This document shows positions 63,619 through 64,000 of a DNA stretch of 64,000 nucleotides, one piece after another (position 1 is the first letter of the stretch; the number at the start of each line of letters is the position of its first letter). The notes beneath the pieces are model-generated. The model was not told the DNA's origin. It made no database searches and saw nothing but the letters and a program-made list of their open reading frames with translations. This DNA is from Oscillatoria sp. FACHB-1407 (GTDB lineage Bacteria; Cyanobacteriota; Cyanobacteriia; Elainellales; Elainellaceae), in assembly GCF_014697545.1 (NCBI RefSeq), contig NZ_JACJSA010000001.1:558001-622000 (forward strand). Direction: 5' to 3'. The position numbers and the translations under genes are program-made.

Positions 63619-64000
63619 ATGAACACAATCTATCTGGACAACAACGCCACAACAAAAGTAGATCTCGCTGTTGTTGAAGCAATGCTTCCTTATCTGAGCG
63701 AATATTATGGTAATCCGTCATCCATGCATACCTTTGGCGGACAGGTCAGCAAAGCCATTAAAGAAGCTCGCGAACATGTTGCGTCGTTGTTTGGCGCAAC
63801 GGATTCCAGTGAAATTATCTTCACCAGTTGTGGCACAGAAGGCAATAACACCGCCATTCGTGCAGCCCTCGCAGCCCAACCCGATCGCCGCCACATTATC
63901 ACCACTCAGGTAGAACATCCCTGTGTATTGAACGTCTGTAAGCAACTGGAAAAGCAGGGATATACCGTCACCTATCTGTCCGTCGATCGCCAGGGCATGG
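63619..64000 (+). CDS. nifS: Cysteine desulfurase NifS (3' truncated by window)
   Basis: The frame MNTIYLDNNATTKVDLAVVE, YGNPSSMHTFGGQVSKAIKE, EIIFTSCGTEGNNTAIRAAL and TTQVEHPCVLNVCKQLEKQG is the N-terminal third of NifS, which supplies sulfur for Fe-S clusters. The PLP-binding lysine and active cysteine are beyond the window end. GGAG lies 12 bases before the ATG. Confidence 0.95.
   Translation, partial: MNTIYLDNNATTKVDLAVVEAMLPYLSEYYGNPSSMHTFGGQVSKAIKEAREHVASLFGATDSSEIIFTSCGTEGNNTAIRAALAAQPDRRHIITTQVEHPCVLNVCKQLEKQGYTVTYLSVDRQGM

Noticed and set aside
1-64000. tRNA and rRNA genes
   Set aside because: I looked for cloverleaf and conserved rRNA segments in the gaps and saw none; a covariance-model scan would be needed to exclude a tRNA.

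Overview
The window comes from a cyanobacterium, most likely a filamentous, non-heterocystous, nitrogen-fixing one (Leptolyngbya-like; genus is inference). The evidence is the very frequent HIP1 octamer GCGATCGC, the cytochrome b6f genes petC-petA, a cyanobacterial metallothionein/SmtB pair, an RbcR-type regulator, and a cyanobacterial-style nif cluster with hesA, hesB, fdxH, nifP and an Asr1405/Asl0597-family gene. There are no rRNA genes, no CRISPR array and no tRNA that I could see.

Layout. 1-1.1 kb: the 3' end of a NACHT-type NTPase with degenerate membrane repeats, then 1.4 kb of stacked intergenic repeats. 2.5-5.1 kb: clpB. 5.3-12.7 kb: a dispersed urease region (ureD, ureA, ureB) interrupted by an NhaC-type antiporter, a SnoaL-like protein, a GNAT enzyme, a LysR regulator and a Uma2-family protein; ureC is not next to ureB. 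13.7-17 kb: petA, petC, a DUF3067 gene and tatC. 17.2-24.5 kb: a universal stress protein, an NrtA/CmpA-class ABC transporter, a dual-specificity phosphatase and RbcR. 25-34.5 kb: housekeeping and regulatory genes (lepA, a histidine kinase, a double-AAA ATPase, an unusual glutathione-reductase paralogue, an HPF-cold-shock fusion). 35-42.5 kb: a secreted subtilase with RTX repeats, a methyltransferase and a 1336-residue LRR-Roc-COR-TIR protein. 43.5-44.1 kb: smtA-smtB with a recognisable operator. 45.7-49.5 kb: ctaC-ctaD-ctaE cytochrome oxidase.

49.6-64 kb is the nif cluster. On the minus strand, reading away from 60.4 kb, lie nifP, an Asr1405-family gene, dps, a DUF2949 gene, an unannotated 38-residue membrane microprotein, a Mo-nitrogenase C-terminal-domain gene, nifE, nifN, nifX, DUF269, DUF683, nifW, hesA, a small membrane protein, hesB, fdxH, feoA, fdxB and a CBS protein. 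They run directly into the cytochrome oxidase genes, which probably lower oxygen around nitrogenase. Divergently on the plus strand lie nifB, fdxN and nifS (cut by the window end). The 1.25-kb nifP-nifB divergent region is the most remarkable piece of DNA: it holds two mirror-image 147-bp modules with matching internal spacing, one pointing at each gene, probably duplicated nif promoter/activator modules, with a central NtcA-like site and a possible small transcript between them.

The non-coding DNA is unusually rich in repeats: heptamer arrays, 21-bp-phased arrays, hairpin families, and at least three MITE-like families, one with two copies flanked by perfect 9-bp target duplications. Some repeat families also lie in frame inside genes (ureD and the ROCO gene).
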